Source: Okapia johnstoni (lineage: Eukaryota; Chordata; Mammalia; Artiodactyla; Giraffidae). Taken from it: a stretch of 64,000 nt of DNA. Below the pieces are notes generated by a model that saw only the letters and a list, made by a program, of their open reading frames with translations, had not been told where the DNA came from and made no database searches. The position numbers and the translations under genes are program-made. Positions 54,938 through 64,000 of this stretch are shown one piece after another. Within the stretch, counting starts at the first letter, position 1, and every line of letters starts with the position of its first letter. The stretch is taken from assembly GCA_024291935.2 (NCBI GenBank), contig CM044322.1, positions 25,791,405-25,855,404 on the forward strand, given 5' to 3'.

Positions 54938-55128
54938 GTTGCGGTGCATGGGCTTTTCACTGCAGAGGCTTTCACTTGCTTCAGAGCTCAGGCTCTAGAG
55001 CCCTGGCTCAAAGTTGTGGCACACAGGCTCCGTTGCCCCGCAGCACATGGGGTCATCCTGAATCAAGGATCGAACTAGTGTTTCCTGCATTGGGAAGCGG
55101 ATTCTTTACCACTGAGCCACCGAAGAGG
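54938..55128 (-). mobile_element. CHR-type SINE, antisense, diverged
   Basis: GTTGTGGCACACAGGCTCCG, GTTGCCCCGCAGCACATGGG, CAAGGATCGAACTAGTGTTT and CACTGAGCCACCGAAGAGGC match antisense CHR. Confidence 0.85.
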
Positions 55129-55259
55129 CTTGTTTTGCTCACCCAAGACCTGTGAATTCAGTGATACAAATACCAGGAATACCAAAAAAGAACAAAATAA
55201 CAACTTTGTAAATAAATACAAAGGTTTTATTTGTATTTAAAATAAAAACTTTGTAAATT

Positions 55260-55742
55260 ATTGTTGTTCAGTCACTAAGTCTTGTCCAACTCTCTGACCC
55301 CATGGTCTGCCACACAACTAGCTTCTCTGTCCTTCACTATATTTTAGAATTTACTCAAACTAATATCCATTCACTGAGTCAGTGATGCTATTGAACCATC
55401 TCATCCTCTGTCACCTCCTTCTCCTTTTGCCTTCAATCTTTCCCAGCATCAGGGTCTTTTCCAGTGAGTTGGCGCTTCATATCAGGTGGCTAAAGTATTG
55501 GAGCTTCTACTTCAGCATCAGTCCTTCCAATGAATATTCAGGACTGATTTCCTTTAGGATTGACTGGTATGATCTTGCAGTGAAAGGGTTCTCAAGAGTT
55601 TTCTTCAGCACCACAGTTCCAAAGCATCAATTCTTCAGTGCTCATCCTTCCTTACGATCCACCTCTCCATCCATACATGACTCCTAGAAAAACCATAGCT
55701 TTAACTATATAGACTTTTGTTGGCAAAGTGATGTCTCTGCTA
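55260..55742 (-). mobile_element. BovB LINE 3' end, antisense
   Basis: TTGTTGTTCAGTCACTAAGT to GGCAAAGTGATGTCTCTGCT; ordinary antisense BovB end. A different BovB region follows on the right in the opposite orientation. Confidence 0.94.
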
Positions 55743-55774
55743 AATGTGTAAATAAGTCAATGTTATTTATTTAT

Positions 55775-56108
55775 TACTGTTCATGGGGTTTTTGAGGCAA
55801 AAATACTGGAATGGTTTGCCACTTCCTCCTCCAGTGGGAGACCCAGGTTCGATCCCTGGGTGGGGAAGATCTCCTGGAGAAAGAAATGGCAACCCACTCC
55901 AGTATTCTTGCCTGGAAAATCCCATGGATGGAGGAGCCTGGTCGGCCACAGTCCATGGGGTCACAAAGAGTCGGACACGACTGAGCGACTTCACTTTCGC
56001 TTTTCACTTTCCTCCAGTGGACCACATTGTGTCAGAACTCTTCACTATGAAGAGTCTTGGGTGGCCATGCACGGAATGGCTCATAGCTTCATTGAGTTAT
56101 GCAAGCCC
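55775..56108 (+). mobile_element. BovB internal segment, sense, split by a SINE
   Basis: TTACTGTTCATGGGGTTTTT and GGTTTGCCACTTCC left of the SINE; CCACATTGTGTCAGAACTCT and CATAGCTTCATTGAGTTATG right of it. The same BovB/ART2A region, upstream of the C-terminal part, is recognised by its CATTGAGTTA block. Confidence 0.75.
55838..56009 (+). mobile_element. Bov-tA SINE, 5'-truncated, sense
   Basis: Starts within the B-box region (CCAGGTTCGATCCCTGG) and ends GACTGAGCGACTTCACTTTC. Target duplication TCCTCCAGTGG at 55827-55837 and 56010-56020. Confidence 0.95.
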
Positions 56109-56365
56109 CTTCGCCATGACAAGGCAAGCCCATGTGCCACAACTGCTAAGCCCGTGTGCCACAACTGCTTAGCCTGTGCTCTAGAGTTGGATAGCCCCAA
56201 CTTCTGAGTCCACACACTCTGGAGCTCATGATCTGCAGCAAGAGAAGCCACTGCAATGAGAAGCCCATGCACCGCAACTGGAGAGTAGCCCCTGCTCTCT
56301 GCAACTAGAGAAAACCCGCGCACAGCAACAAAGACCCAGTGCAGCTAAATAAATAAAAACATAAG
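56108..56365 (+). mobile_element. CHR-type SINE body, sense, 5'-truncated
   Basis: CTGGAGCTCATGATCTGCAG, GAGAAGCCACTGCAATGAGA, GAGAGTAGCCCCTGCTCTCT and a TAAATAAATAAAA tail. The tRNA head is missing. Confidence 0.88.
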
Positions 56366-57794
56366 AACAAATCACGAGATTATAGGACTTGTGCCATGGT
56401 CATTTCCATATTAATGTGAGAGCCATCCGTTTTTGCAGCATTGGGTCATTGGAGGCCGCCATACGATGTGTGTTTCATACCTTAGAATTAAGAAGATAGA
56501 AAGTTACATATATTAGAGCTGCTTGTGTAAGCAAATAAATCAAGCGAGGAATCATAATTATTAGATGACCAATTAAATGAAAGGACTACCCGGGAATTGT
56601 TAGTAAGACAATTAATTCTAGGTTTCTACCCATCTTTGTACATTTTGTTGCTTATGAAAAAAATGCGTTGATTCTCTAAGATTGAGTTAAAAGCATGTTT
56701 AATCAGACTCCGCTAAGCATAGGATCATTATTTTTATGACTTCATGAAATGCATATTTTTACCAACCAGTTTTGAAACAGCTTTTTCAAAGGTTAGAAAG
56801 GAGCTCTTATCCTTTCAGAGAGCACCCATGGAAATCAGAAGTTTAAAGAAAAATCTCATTATAAGGAGAATAATTTTGGAAAACTAACACCCAAAGCTTC
56901 CTTTGATTTGGAAAATGCTTTGAGTGGAGATTTCTGAATAGAGAATTGAAGGATTATTTTCTTTTCTTCTAGATTTTCTCAGAGTATCTCATATCTCAAC
57001 AACTACAGTGTAGATAAAGCACTTTGCGGTTTGGAGGTTTTTTTTGTGTTTGTTTTTATTTTTTTGCTTTGTTGGTCTCCTCTTAAAGAAACTTCTCACA
57101 GATGTAAAAAGAGGATAAAGTCGGTTCCCTTTCATCCCTAGTGACTAAGAATATGAGTGGGTAGAATCCAAGTGTAGGCCTCTCCATGAAATTCAAAAAT
57201 ACTCGTGTTTCCCTTCTTGCCTGGGAACATAAAAGAGATGGTTTTAGGATAAATTAAAGGAGGCCCTATTTTAAATAGCTTTCCTTTAGGCAAGATGTAG
57301 TATGGGCTAAAAATGCAAGCAGCTTCAGAGATGACTTTACATGCATCCCTGGGAATCATATCTATGTCCAGTGATTGAGGAGGAACTAAAGATTCTCAGA
57401 GGACATTCCTTGCCCTTTGACACCCAGCACAGCCCCTCCCCCTGCCAACACCCAGGCTGTTCAAAGAGCCCTATTCTGTTCTGGAGCACTGGGCACATTC
57501 ATCTACAACACTCAGATATATGCAGGGATGGCATCTTACTGAACACTCAGTCCACTAAGCCTAGCAAAGGCTCTGATACAATAAAATCAGATCTGAATGT
57601 TGATACCAGACATTTCCCTCCAACCCCCACAAAATGTCCCAAGATATATTTTATGATCTCCTGATTTCTTTTCCAAGTTGCTTTTAGAAAGAAGTTCCCA
57701 CCATTCCGTAAGGACAGAGCAGCTCCATCCTTCTATTTTGTACCTGGCCTTATGGAGTCATTGCCTTTATTAACAAACCACCTTTATTCACAGA
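56366..57794. other. AT-rich repeat-free block
   Basis: No repeat recognised over 1.4 kb. 56500-56960 is rich in TAAT-type motifs and may be conserved non-coding DNA (see findings). No coding signal; a 107-codon frame at 57341-57664 is featureless. Confidence 0.55.
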
Positions 57795-57925
57795 AGAAAA
57801 TGGCAGAAAATGGAGAAGGAAATGGCAACCCACTCCAGTATTCTTGCCTTAAGAATCCCATGAACAGAGGAGCCTGGCGGGCTACAGTCCACAGGGTCGC
57901 AAAGAGTCGGACACAATTGAGCAAC
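57795..57925 (+). mobile_element. Bov-A SINE, 5'-truncated, sense
   Basis: GGAGAAGGAAATGGCAACCC to GTCGGACACAATTGAGCAAC. CTTTATTCACA occurs on both sides (57782, 57928) as target duplication. Confidence 0.92.
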
Positions 57926-58064
57926 ACTTTATTCACAAGGGGAGCAAAATGGGAGGGGACGTGGTCAAATGCTGGTTTTAAAGAATGTTCTTCTCCATCT
58001 GCAACACTCCAGCTTCCCTAAACGGCCTGCAACCTTGTGGTTTTCATTGCAGGCTCTCGGAAAC

Positions 58065-58265
58065 AGATTGTTCAGGTTGGAATCCTAGCTCCATCACATG
58101 CCCCACTCCATGACCTCGGGCAGATTACTTGATGTCTTAGTGTCCATGATGCTGCGTTAGTAAAAGGAAGTTAATTACTGTATCCATTTTACAAGTTTGC
58201 TGTAAGAACTAAATGAGATCACAGTGTTTAGTGTATTATCTGACCACTAGCAAGTGGTTATTAAG
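58065..58265 (+). mobile_element. MIR SINE, sense
   Basis: GTTCAGGTTGGAATCCTAGC, CATGACCTCGGGCAGATTAC, GTAAGAACTAAATGAGATCA are in sense MIR order. Confidence 0.8.
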
Positions 58266-58269
58266 TGTG

Positions 58270-58610
58270 TATCTATCAGTACAGGCAAGGATATACTGCA
58301 GTAACAAAAGAGACAAGTAGCTTAAAGCAAAGTTTTATTGTTCATTCATACCATGTGCTCATACAGACATGAGTCTGTGTTCATTGAAGCTACTCAGGAG
58401 ACGAGGCTAAAAAGCAGCCACCTGTATGTCATGTACAAAGGAAAGAAAGAGAGTGACCAGTCATGCTGTTCCTTAAATCTTTCACTGGAAATTATACATG
58501 GAACTTTTGTGCATATTTCATCATCTAAATCACATCACTGCATGGCCCCACTTAGCTCCACTGAGACAGGAAGGTGTGAACACACCAACACACATAAAAG
58601 TTGGGAGAAC
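58270..58610. repeat. Old interspersed repeat, family unresolved
   Basis: TATACTGCAGTAACAAAAGA, AAGTAGCTTAAAGCAAAGTT, TATTGTTCATTCATACCATG and CTGCATGGCCCCACTTAGCT resemble an ancient mammalian dispersed repeat with a 'GTGGCTTAAA' block like that at 20405. Confidence 0.45.
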
Positions 58611-58630
58611 TAGAAATATTGGGTTTGGGG

Positions 58631-58920
58631 GAGCTTCTCTGGTAGTTCAGTGGTTGAGAGTCTGCCTGCCAATGCAGGGGATATGAGTTCGATCCCTGGT
58701 CCGGAAAGATACCTCGAGACAACTAAGCCCAGGCACCACAACTATTGAGCCTGAGTGTTCTAGAGCTCATGCTCTGCAAAAAGAGAAGCCTCTGCAATAA
58801 GAAGCCAGAGCACCACAACTAGAGAGTAGCCCCTGCTCTCCACAACTAGAGAGAGCCTTTGTGCAGCAAGGAAAACCCAGCGCAGCCAACATAAATAAAT
58901 AGAGTAAATTTTTAAAAAAA
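58631..58920 (+). mobile_element. CHR-type SINE, full-length, sense
   Basis: GAGCTTCTCTGGTAGTTCAG head, GAGTTCGATCCCTGGTCCGG box, long CHR body to CAGCGCAGCCAACATAAATA and an A-rich tail. AGAAATATTGGG occurs at 58612-58623 and 58921-58932. Confidence 0.94.
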
Positions 58921-58932
58921 AGAAATATTGGG

Positions 58933-59894
58933 GATTTGGTACTACTGACCACACCTTGTAGTAGCAAGCTGATATTATTATGATAGTGACTCTCATGCAA
59001 TATCCCTTCAGGGTTTCACAAGCAAAAATGCAAAATGTCAGTGGTGTAAAACAGAGAGCTTGTGCCTGAAACTGACTCTCAGGTATCTGTCCAAGCCCAG
59101 CATAGACTATAGCAAAGAACATTTTCTCTTCTGACCACAGTTCTATCCTCCTGCGGTATTCTTTTAGAACATGCATGGTCAATAGCCAGTCATTTTTGAG
59201 CAGTCTTAATGCAACATTTCATTCTCATTTCATGACATATGGGGAAAAAAGCTTCCAGGGAGAAAATAGAAACAAACTCCTCTTTTTTTCCTCCAAAACT
59301 TAAGAAGTAATGACATAGTGCTTAAGAAAAATAGCACCCAGGTTCTCAACCCTGTCAACTAGCTTAATTAACAGCCCCTCTTCTTTTTTCAAATCCTTTG
59401 TGGGGGTGAGAGGTGCCAGAAGCAGAGAAGAGCCCTCCCCAGTTCTAAATCGTTCCCTAAATGTTTTCCAGTGATTTACGTAGCAAATAACTAAAACATA
59501 CAAGGAAGCTGGTAACTTCTCATTTGATCTTTTTCGTAGAGAGGACTAAAAGGACAGGCTGCCTGGAAGACTTCAGAGACCACTAAACAGCTTTCTATTG
59601 ATTTTATACTAAGATACTTTATCACTCTTGTTGCTTTAAAAGGAAATGCAATCTGTGTCAGGGTCTAAATAGACTTTCCTAGAAAACTCAGGCCTCGCAC
59701 TCCTACGTGAACAGATGTGGAGGATGTTTATCCGCTTTGGCAAATCAACTTTAGGGAGTTTGTTTTTGTATTTTTGCAAGAAGCATCTTTCCTGCTTTAA
59801 CATCCAGTCCCAATTGCAAAGAGCAGCCACTGGAGTCTTACTTCCTGAGGGTAAACTCTCTTGGATCTGGAGTTCACCTGAAAAAGCAGTGTTT
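58933..59894. other. Unassigned sequence
   Basis: No repeat or gene recognised. Confidence 0.5.
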
Positions 59895-60015
59895 GGCCCC
59901 CTTTCTGTGCACCTAGGGACAATGAGGATCTGAAATGTTAGGGACTTGCTTAAGTGTGCTGAATGAGCCAGGGACAGAATCCAAGCTCAAATCCAGCCCT
60001 CTGACCCCAGTCAGA
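59895..60015 (-). mobile_element. MIR fragment, antisense, diverged
   Basis: GGACTTGCTTAAGTGTGCTG, CAGGGACAGAATCCAAGCTC and AAATCCAGCCCTCTGACCCC follow antisense MIR. Confidence 0.6.
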
Positions 60016-60767
60016 GATTCTCAGAAGCTTGGAATTGGCATACATTTTAAACCCCAGGTGTCTGTTCCTCCACTAGGATCTCCCCTTGTAAACCACATGT
60101 CAATAGATTTATCCTAATGCTATCAAAGTGTGAAAAGGAAGAGTCAGTTTTGACTGTCCCATGATAGATCAATTTCTTTGGCCATTTTTGTTATTATAAT
60201 CACACATAATGGCCTGCCTCAGAGAATCTTGCCCCTCTGCCTGACTATTAAGCTAAAGTGCCTTTGTTCAGAATCCTATCCACCTATAGATGGCAGGAAG
60301 GAAGAAATGAACACATCCCGTTGTCTGAGGCTTGCCATTCTAAGAGGTTCTTGCAAGATTAAATGGCCTTTTTACTTTCTTTCCTCACCTTCCCCCCATC
60401 TCTGATCCTTAAAGGAACCCTAGCATCCAGACCCCAACAAGATGGTGATTTTGAGACATTAGTCTGCCATCTTCTTGGTGAGTCGGCTTTCCAAATGAAT
60501 CATATTCCTTGCTTCAACACCTCATCTCTCAAATTCACTGGCCGCTTGCCTGGCAAGCAAAGCAAGCTTGAACTCTGTGACAAAAGGATAATGCATTTTC
60601 TTCTCCTTAACTTTCTCAATACAGCCTATCTTTGGCCTATTTCCTATCCATATTTGGAATACCGTATATCACGCTTTTAAGAAATTCAATAAGTAAAAAT
60701 TCTAACCTACAAAACTGGTAGATCACAGAGATCTTTCATTTTATAAAACAGTTCTATATAAGGAAAG
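60016..60767. other. Unassigned sequence
   Basis: Repeat-poor; a 105-codon frame at 60363-60680 shows no domain. Confidence 0.5.
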
Positions 60768-60930
60768 TCCTGAGTTCTAGTCTTGACTTTGCCATTAACT
60801 GGTATGTGTCTGTGAAAAACTCAGTCAGTTATTCTTGGTCTGAGTGTCAGCATGTATTAAATTAAGGGGTTGGAATAGATAATCCCCAAAAATCCTTTGA
60901 ACTGGAAATAGTTTGTGAATTGATTCCAGG
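60768..60930 (+). mobile_element. MIR-type SINE, sense
   Basis: GAGTTCTAGTCTTGACTTTG, CATTAACTGGTATGTGTCTG and GGGGTTGGAATAGATAATCC match the MIRb/MIR3 pattern. Confidence 0.75.
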
Positions 60931-61367
60931 AATCAAGATGTTTTACTAATACACTTTTTAAGTTTTTCCATTTATTTTGAAATGTTTCACAGTTAAAAAA
61001 AAAAAAAAGAAAAAGATAAAAAGGATATCGCTGTTAGCATCCATGAAGCCACTACTCAAATTAATATCTAAAGAATTAGGAACACATTTGAAGCTCCCAT
61101 TAGAACCCTCACCAACTGGGCCAATCATCCCCTTCTTCCCAACACCCAAAAGTAACACCCACCTTGAACTTGGTGCTTCTCAAGTTTATGCATTTCTTTA
61201 CTGTTTCATATTTTCATCTCACTAAACAATGTATACTTCTATTTTGCATGTCTTCACTATATAAGTGGAATATTTTTGTACTTTTCTTCCTGTGATTTGC
61301 TTTTCAGCTTAACATTCTATTCTCGAATCTACTCTCGTTGGCACATTGACTACAGTTCATTCATTCT

Positions 61368-61868
61368 TGTTGTTGTTCAGTCACTAAGTTGTGTCCAACT
61401 CTTTTCAATCCCAAGGGCTGCAGCACGCCAGGCTCATATGTTCTCCACTATTTCCTAGAATTTGTTCAAATTCATGCCCATTGAATTGGTGATGCTATCT
61501 AACCATCTCATCATCTGCTGCCTTCATCTCCTTTTGCCTTCAATCTTTCCCAGCATCAAGGTCTTTTCCAGTGTGTCAGCTCTTCACATTAGGTGGCCAA
61601 AGTATTGGAGCTTCATCATCAGTCCTTCCAATGAATATTCAGAGTTGATTTCCTTTAGGGTTGACTGATTTATCTTCTTACTGTCCAAGGGACTCTCAAA
61701 AGTCTTCTCCAACATCTTAATTTGAAAGTATAAATTCTTTGGCACTTAGCCTTCTTTATAGCCCAACTCTCACATGACCACTAGAAAAATCATAGCTCTG
61801 ACGACATGAACCTTTGTCAGTAAAGTGATGTCTCTGCTTTTTAGTATGCTATCTAGGTTTGTTATAGC
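61368..61868 (-). mobile_element. BovB LINE 3' end, antisense
   Basis: TTGTTGTTGTTCAGTCACTA to GTATGCTATCTAGGTTTGTT. CGTTTGC-like junctions are absent; ends set by similarity. Inserted in old L1. Confidence 0.93.
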
Positions 61869-62237
61869 TTACTACTGTAGATTATTTCACTGAATGAACA
61901 TACCAAATTACTTATACTCACTTGATAGAAACTAGGTTGTTTCTTACTTTTCACTATTGGAGCAAACCTGCTGTGAAAAGTCTTTCATCGTCTACAGTAC
62001 ACACGTGAGAGTTCTCTAAGTCATTGCACGGCATTGGAAATCTTAAGGTATTTGCTCCTTTTATCCTTACGCTGTTGGTTTTTCCCATCCATGAACATGA
62101 TTGATCTCTCCATTTAAGTCTAACATTGTATCTTTGAATAAATTTTACAATTTTATCCATACCTTGCTGGCATACACTAATTTATCTCTAGATACTTTAG
62201 TGTTTCTGCTGCTATCATAAATGGTTGTCAGTCTATG

Positions 62238-62436
62238 CCTGCATGCTCAGTGGCTTCAGTCATGTCCAACTCTTTGTGACCCCATGGACTGTAGCCCATG
62301 AGACTCCTCTGTCCATGGTGTTCTCCAGGCAAGAATACTGGAGTAGGTTGCCATGCCCTCCTCCAAGGGATCAAACCTACATTTGAGTCTCCTGTATTGC
62401 ATGTAAATTCTTTACCCGTTGAGCCACCTGTGAAAT
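62238..62436 (-). mobile_element. Bov-tA SINE, antisense
   Basis: CTGCATGCTCAGTGGCTTCA to CGTTGAGCCACCTGTGAAAT, with part of the middle (GATCTTCCTGACCC) deleted. L1 is continuous across it. Confidence 0.92.
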
Positions 62437-62625
62437 TCTTGTCTATCTCTAGGAAGGCAATTAATTTTTGTATACCGGTCTTATGAGTGTACATGCTGAT
62501 CTCACTTATTAACTCTATTAACTTTTCAGTAGAGTCTTTGAAGTTGTGTATGTAGATAATCATGTTATCATGATGCTTTAGTGTCTGTCTTTCTATTTTT
62601 ATACCTAGTGTCTGACAAAACCAGC

Positions 62626-63632
62626 TTCCTAACCAGTGCCTCTTCCTCCTCCTTTCTTGTTAGCAGAATCCAAAATTATTCCCTCAGCACTGTGTCCAGC
62701 TAAAAATACTCAACCCACAAGTCTCCTTGAAGCTGGGAGAAGGGAGGTGCATGAGAAAGAGATCTGGCCAATCGGATATAAGTTTAAGTCCCTGAAGGTG
62801 AAGGTTTTTCTCAAGTAAAAGACTACTCTTTGGGAAAGAATTCATCTGGGGCTGCCCTTACTCCCTGTGGTACAGACATCGGGTAGCTCTTTGCATTCCC
62901 TTCTCATCTTGAGGTTTCCTGGACCACGTGGGCAATGTAAATTTGAACCCTGTACTTTTGAGCCAAAAAACTGTTGAAAATTCTCTGGGCAAGCCCTTTT
63001 TTATTTAGGACAGAGCACACCATGTTCTTGCTATCTCCTTTTGATAAGAGGTACATATTTTCCCCATGATCCATAACCCTTTAAGAATCCCAAATGCACA
63101 CTGGCCTTAACTCAATCTTCCCACCTTAATCAGGTCCGAGGCTTATCTCCTGTCTCCATGGAAAACCAAGCCTCTCGGGTCCCCAAGCTTGCTAATATCT
63201 GCAACAGCTAAGACCTCAGCCCCGACACACCACTCTGGTTTTCAGCTTCTTCTTAATGCTTGGTTTTTGGAAATTTCCCTCCTTTTGCAAGTTCAGTGAA
63301 GTGTCTGAGAAGGGACTTGTTATACTTTGTCCCATATTTCTAGATGTTTGGTCATGGAAGTCTTCAGATTGGAAATGGAAGAACCTCCTGCTATTAATTA
63401 AGTTCATGGTTCAAGTTACAAAATTCCTACATATGGACACCTGTTATGGAGCACATCTATTGCACAGCAGGAGCTATTTCTTCAGCATGTGTTTGTGTAG
63501 CTCCTACCTGTGCCAGACACTGTTGAGCACCTGGGACACAGAGTTGAAAAAGGCAAACCAGTTCTCTGAACTCAAGGAACACATATTTAATGGGAAGACA
63601 CACAATGAATAAGGAAAGAAACAAGAAAACTT
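62626..63632. other. Unassigned sequence
   Basis: One kilobase without a recognised family. A 118-codon plus frame (63256-63612) lacks any known domain. Confidence 0.5.
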
Positions 63633-64000
63633 TAATTTTTAAAAATTTATTTATTGTCACTTGTTTATTTCTTTGGCTGTGCCGAGTCTTAGCTGTGGCA
63701 CATAGGATCTTCAATCTTCATTGTGGCATACAGGATCTTTAGTTGTGGCATGTGAACTCTTAGCTGAGGCATACGGGCTTAGTCAGTCAGTCGTGTCCAA
63801 CTCTTTGTCCATGGGAGTATCCCAGCAGGAATACGGAGTCGGTTGCCATTTCCTCTTCCAAGGGAACTTCCTGACCCAGGGATTGAACCCATGTCTCCTG
63901 CAGCTGCTGTATTGCCAGGTGGACTTCTCCCCACTGAGCCTCTTGGGAAGCCCTTTGTTGCAGCATGTGGGATCTAGTTCCCCGACCAGGTATTGAACCT
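63633..64000 (-). mobile_element. CHR-type SINE, antisense, split and cut by window end
   Basis: TTTTTAAAAATTTATTTATT tail, CAATCTTCATTGTGGCATAC body, a Bov-tA insert, then CAGCATGTGGGATCTAGTTC and CCCCGACCAGGTATTGAACC at the window edge. Confidence 0.92.
63777..63952 (-). mobile_element. Bov-tA SINE, antisense, inside CHR
   Basis: TTAGTCAGTCAGTCGTGTCC to CACTGAGCCTCTTGGGAAGC. The body has lost part of its centre (CTTTGTCCATGGGAG). Confidence 0.92.

Larger units (their letters stand above)
60950..62625 (-). mobile_element. Ancient L1, antisense 3' UTR and ORF2 end, split
   Basis: Left part is an L1 3' region (TTTTCAGCTTAACATTCTAT, GAATGAACATACCAAATTAC). From 62080 the antisense L1 pattern GTTGGTTTTTCCCATCCATG, TTAATTTTTGTATACCGGTC and GTAGATAATCATGTTATCAT is clear. 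BovB and Bov-tA interrupt it. Whether 60950-61180 belongs is uncertain. Confidence 0.75.

Overview
The window is non-coding bovid (cattle, sheep or goat-type) nuclear DNA. The evidence is its retrotransposon complement: BovB/RTE LINE 3' ends and truncated copies, BovB-derived Bov-tA, Bov-A and Bov-A2 SINEs, CHR-type tRNA-Glu SINEs of cetartiodactyls, ruminant L1 3' ends and one BTLTR1-like ERVK solo LTR. Older mammalian layers lie beneath: L2, MIR, ancient L1, MER20-like and MER5A-like hAT remnants. I cannot tell the species apart from sequence alone. No intact protein-coding gene, recognisable exon, structural RNA gene or CRISPR array was found. The longest open frames are read-throughs of SINE or BovB sequence. 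The only decipherable protein remnants are decayed BovB and L1 reverse-transcriptase pieces.

Layout. 1-9.6 kb: an ancient L1 tail, L2 fragments, several Bov-tA copies, a TA microsatellite and one CHR SINE. 9.6-13.2 kb: an ancient sense L1 carrying a multi-layer nest of younger insertions. 13.3-22.3 kb: L2/MIR remnants, ruminant L1 3' ends and three BovB pieces. 22.4-25.1 kb: one antisense L2 split by a palindromic DNA element, BovB and four SINEs. 26.5-28.05 kb: a MER20 cut into pieces by Bov-A2, an ERVK solo LTR and BovB. 30-33.9 kb: MIR, L2, an old LTR-like repeat and SINEs. 33.9-37.3 kb: the longest repeat-poor stretch. 37-46.6 kb: ruminant L1, MER5A and a partially duplicated BovB. 47.8-56.4 kb: dense BovB, CHR and Bov-tA insertions, with a hairpin-forming inverted duplication at 50.74-50.90 kb. 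56.4-57.8 kb: an AT-rich repeat-free block. 58-64 kb: MIR, CHR and an antisense L1 interrupted by BovB and Bov-tA.

Nothing here looks like a new functional system. The more informative signals are insertion histories readable from target-site duplications, a foldback repeat, a short L1 fragment inserted inside a SINE with its own short duplication, a BovB tandem, SINE-borne interferon-element-like motifs, a perfect RFX X-box palindrome, and a few unique AT-rich blocks that could be conserved regulatory DNA. Repeat family names were assigned by recognising consensus features by eye, not by a database search. Boundaries without a stated target-site duplication are approximate.
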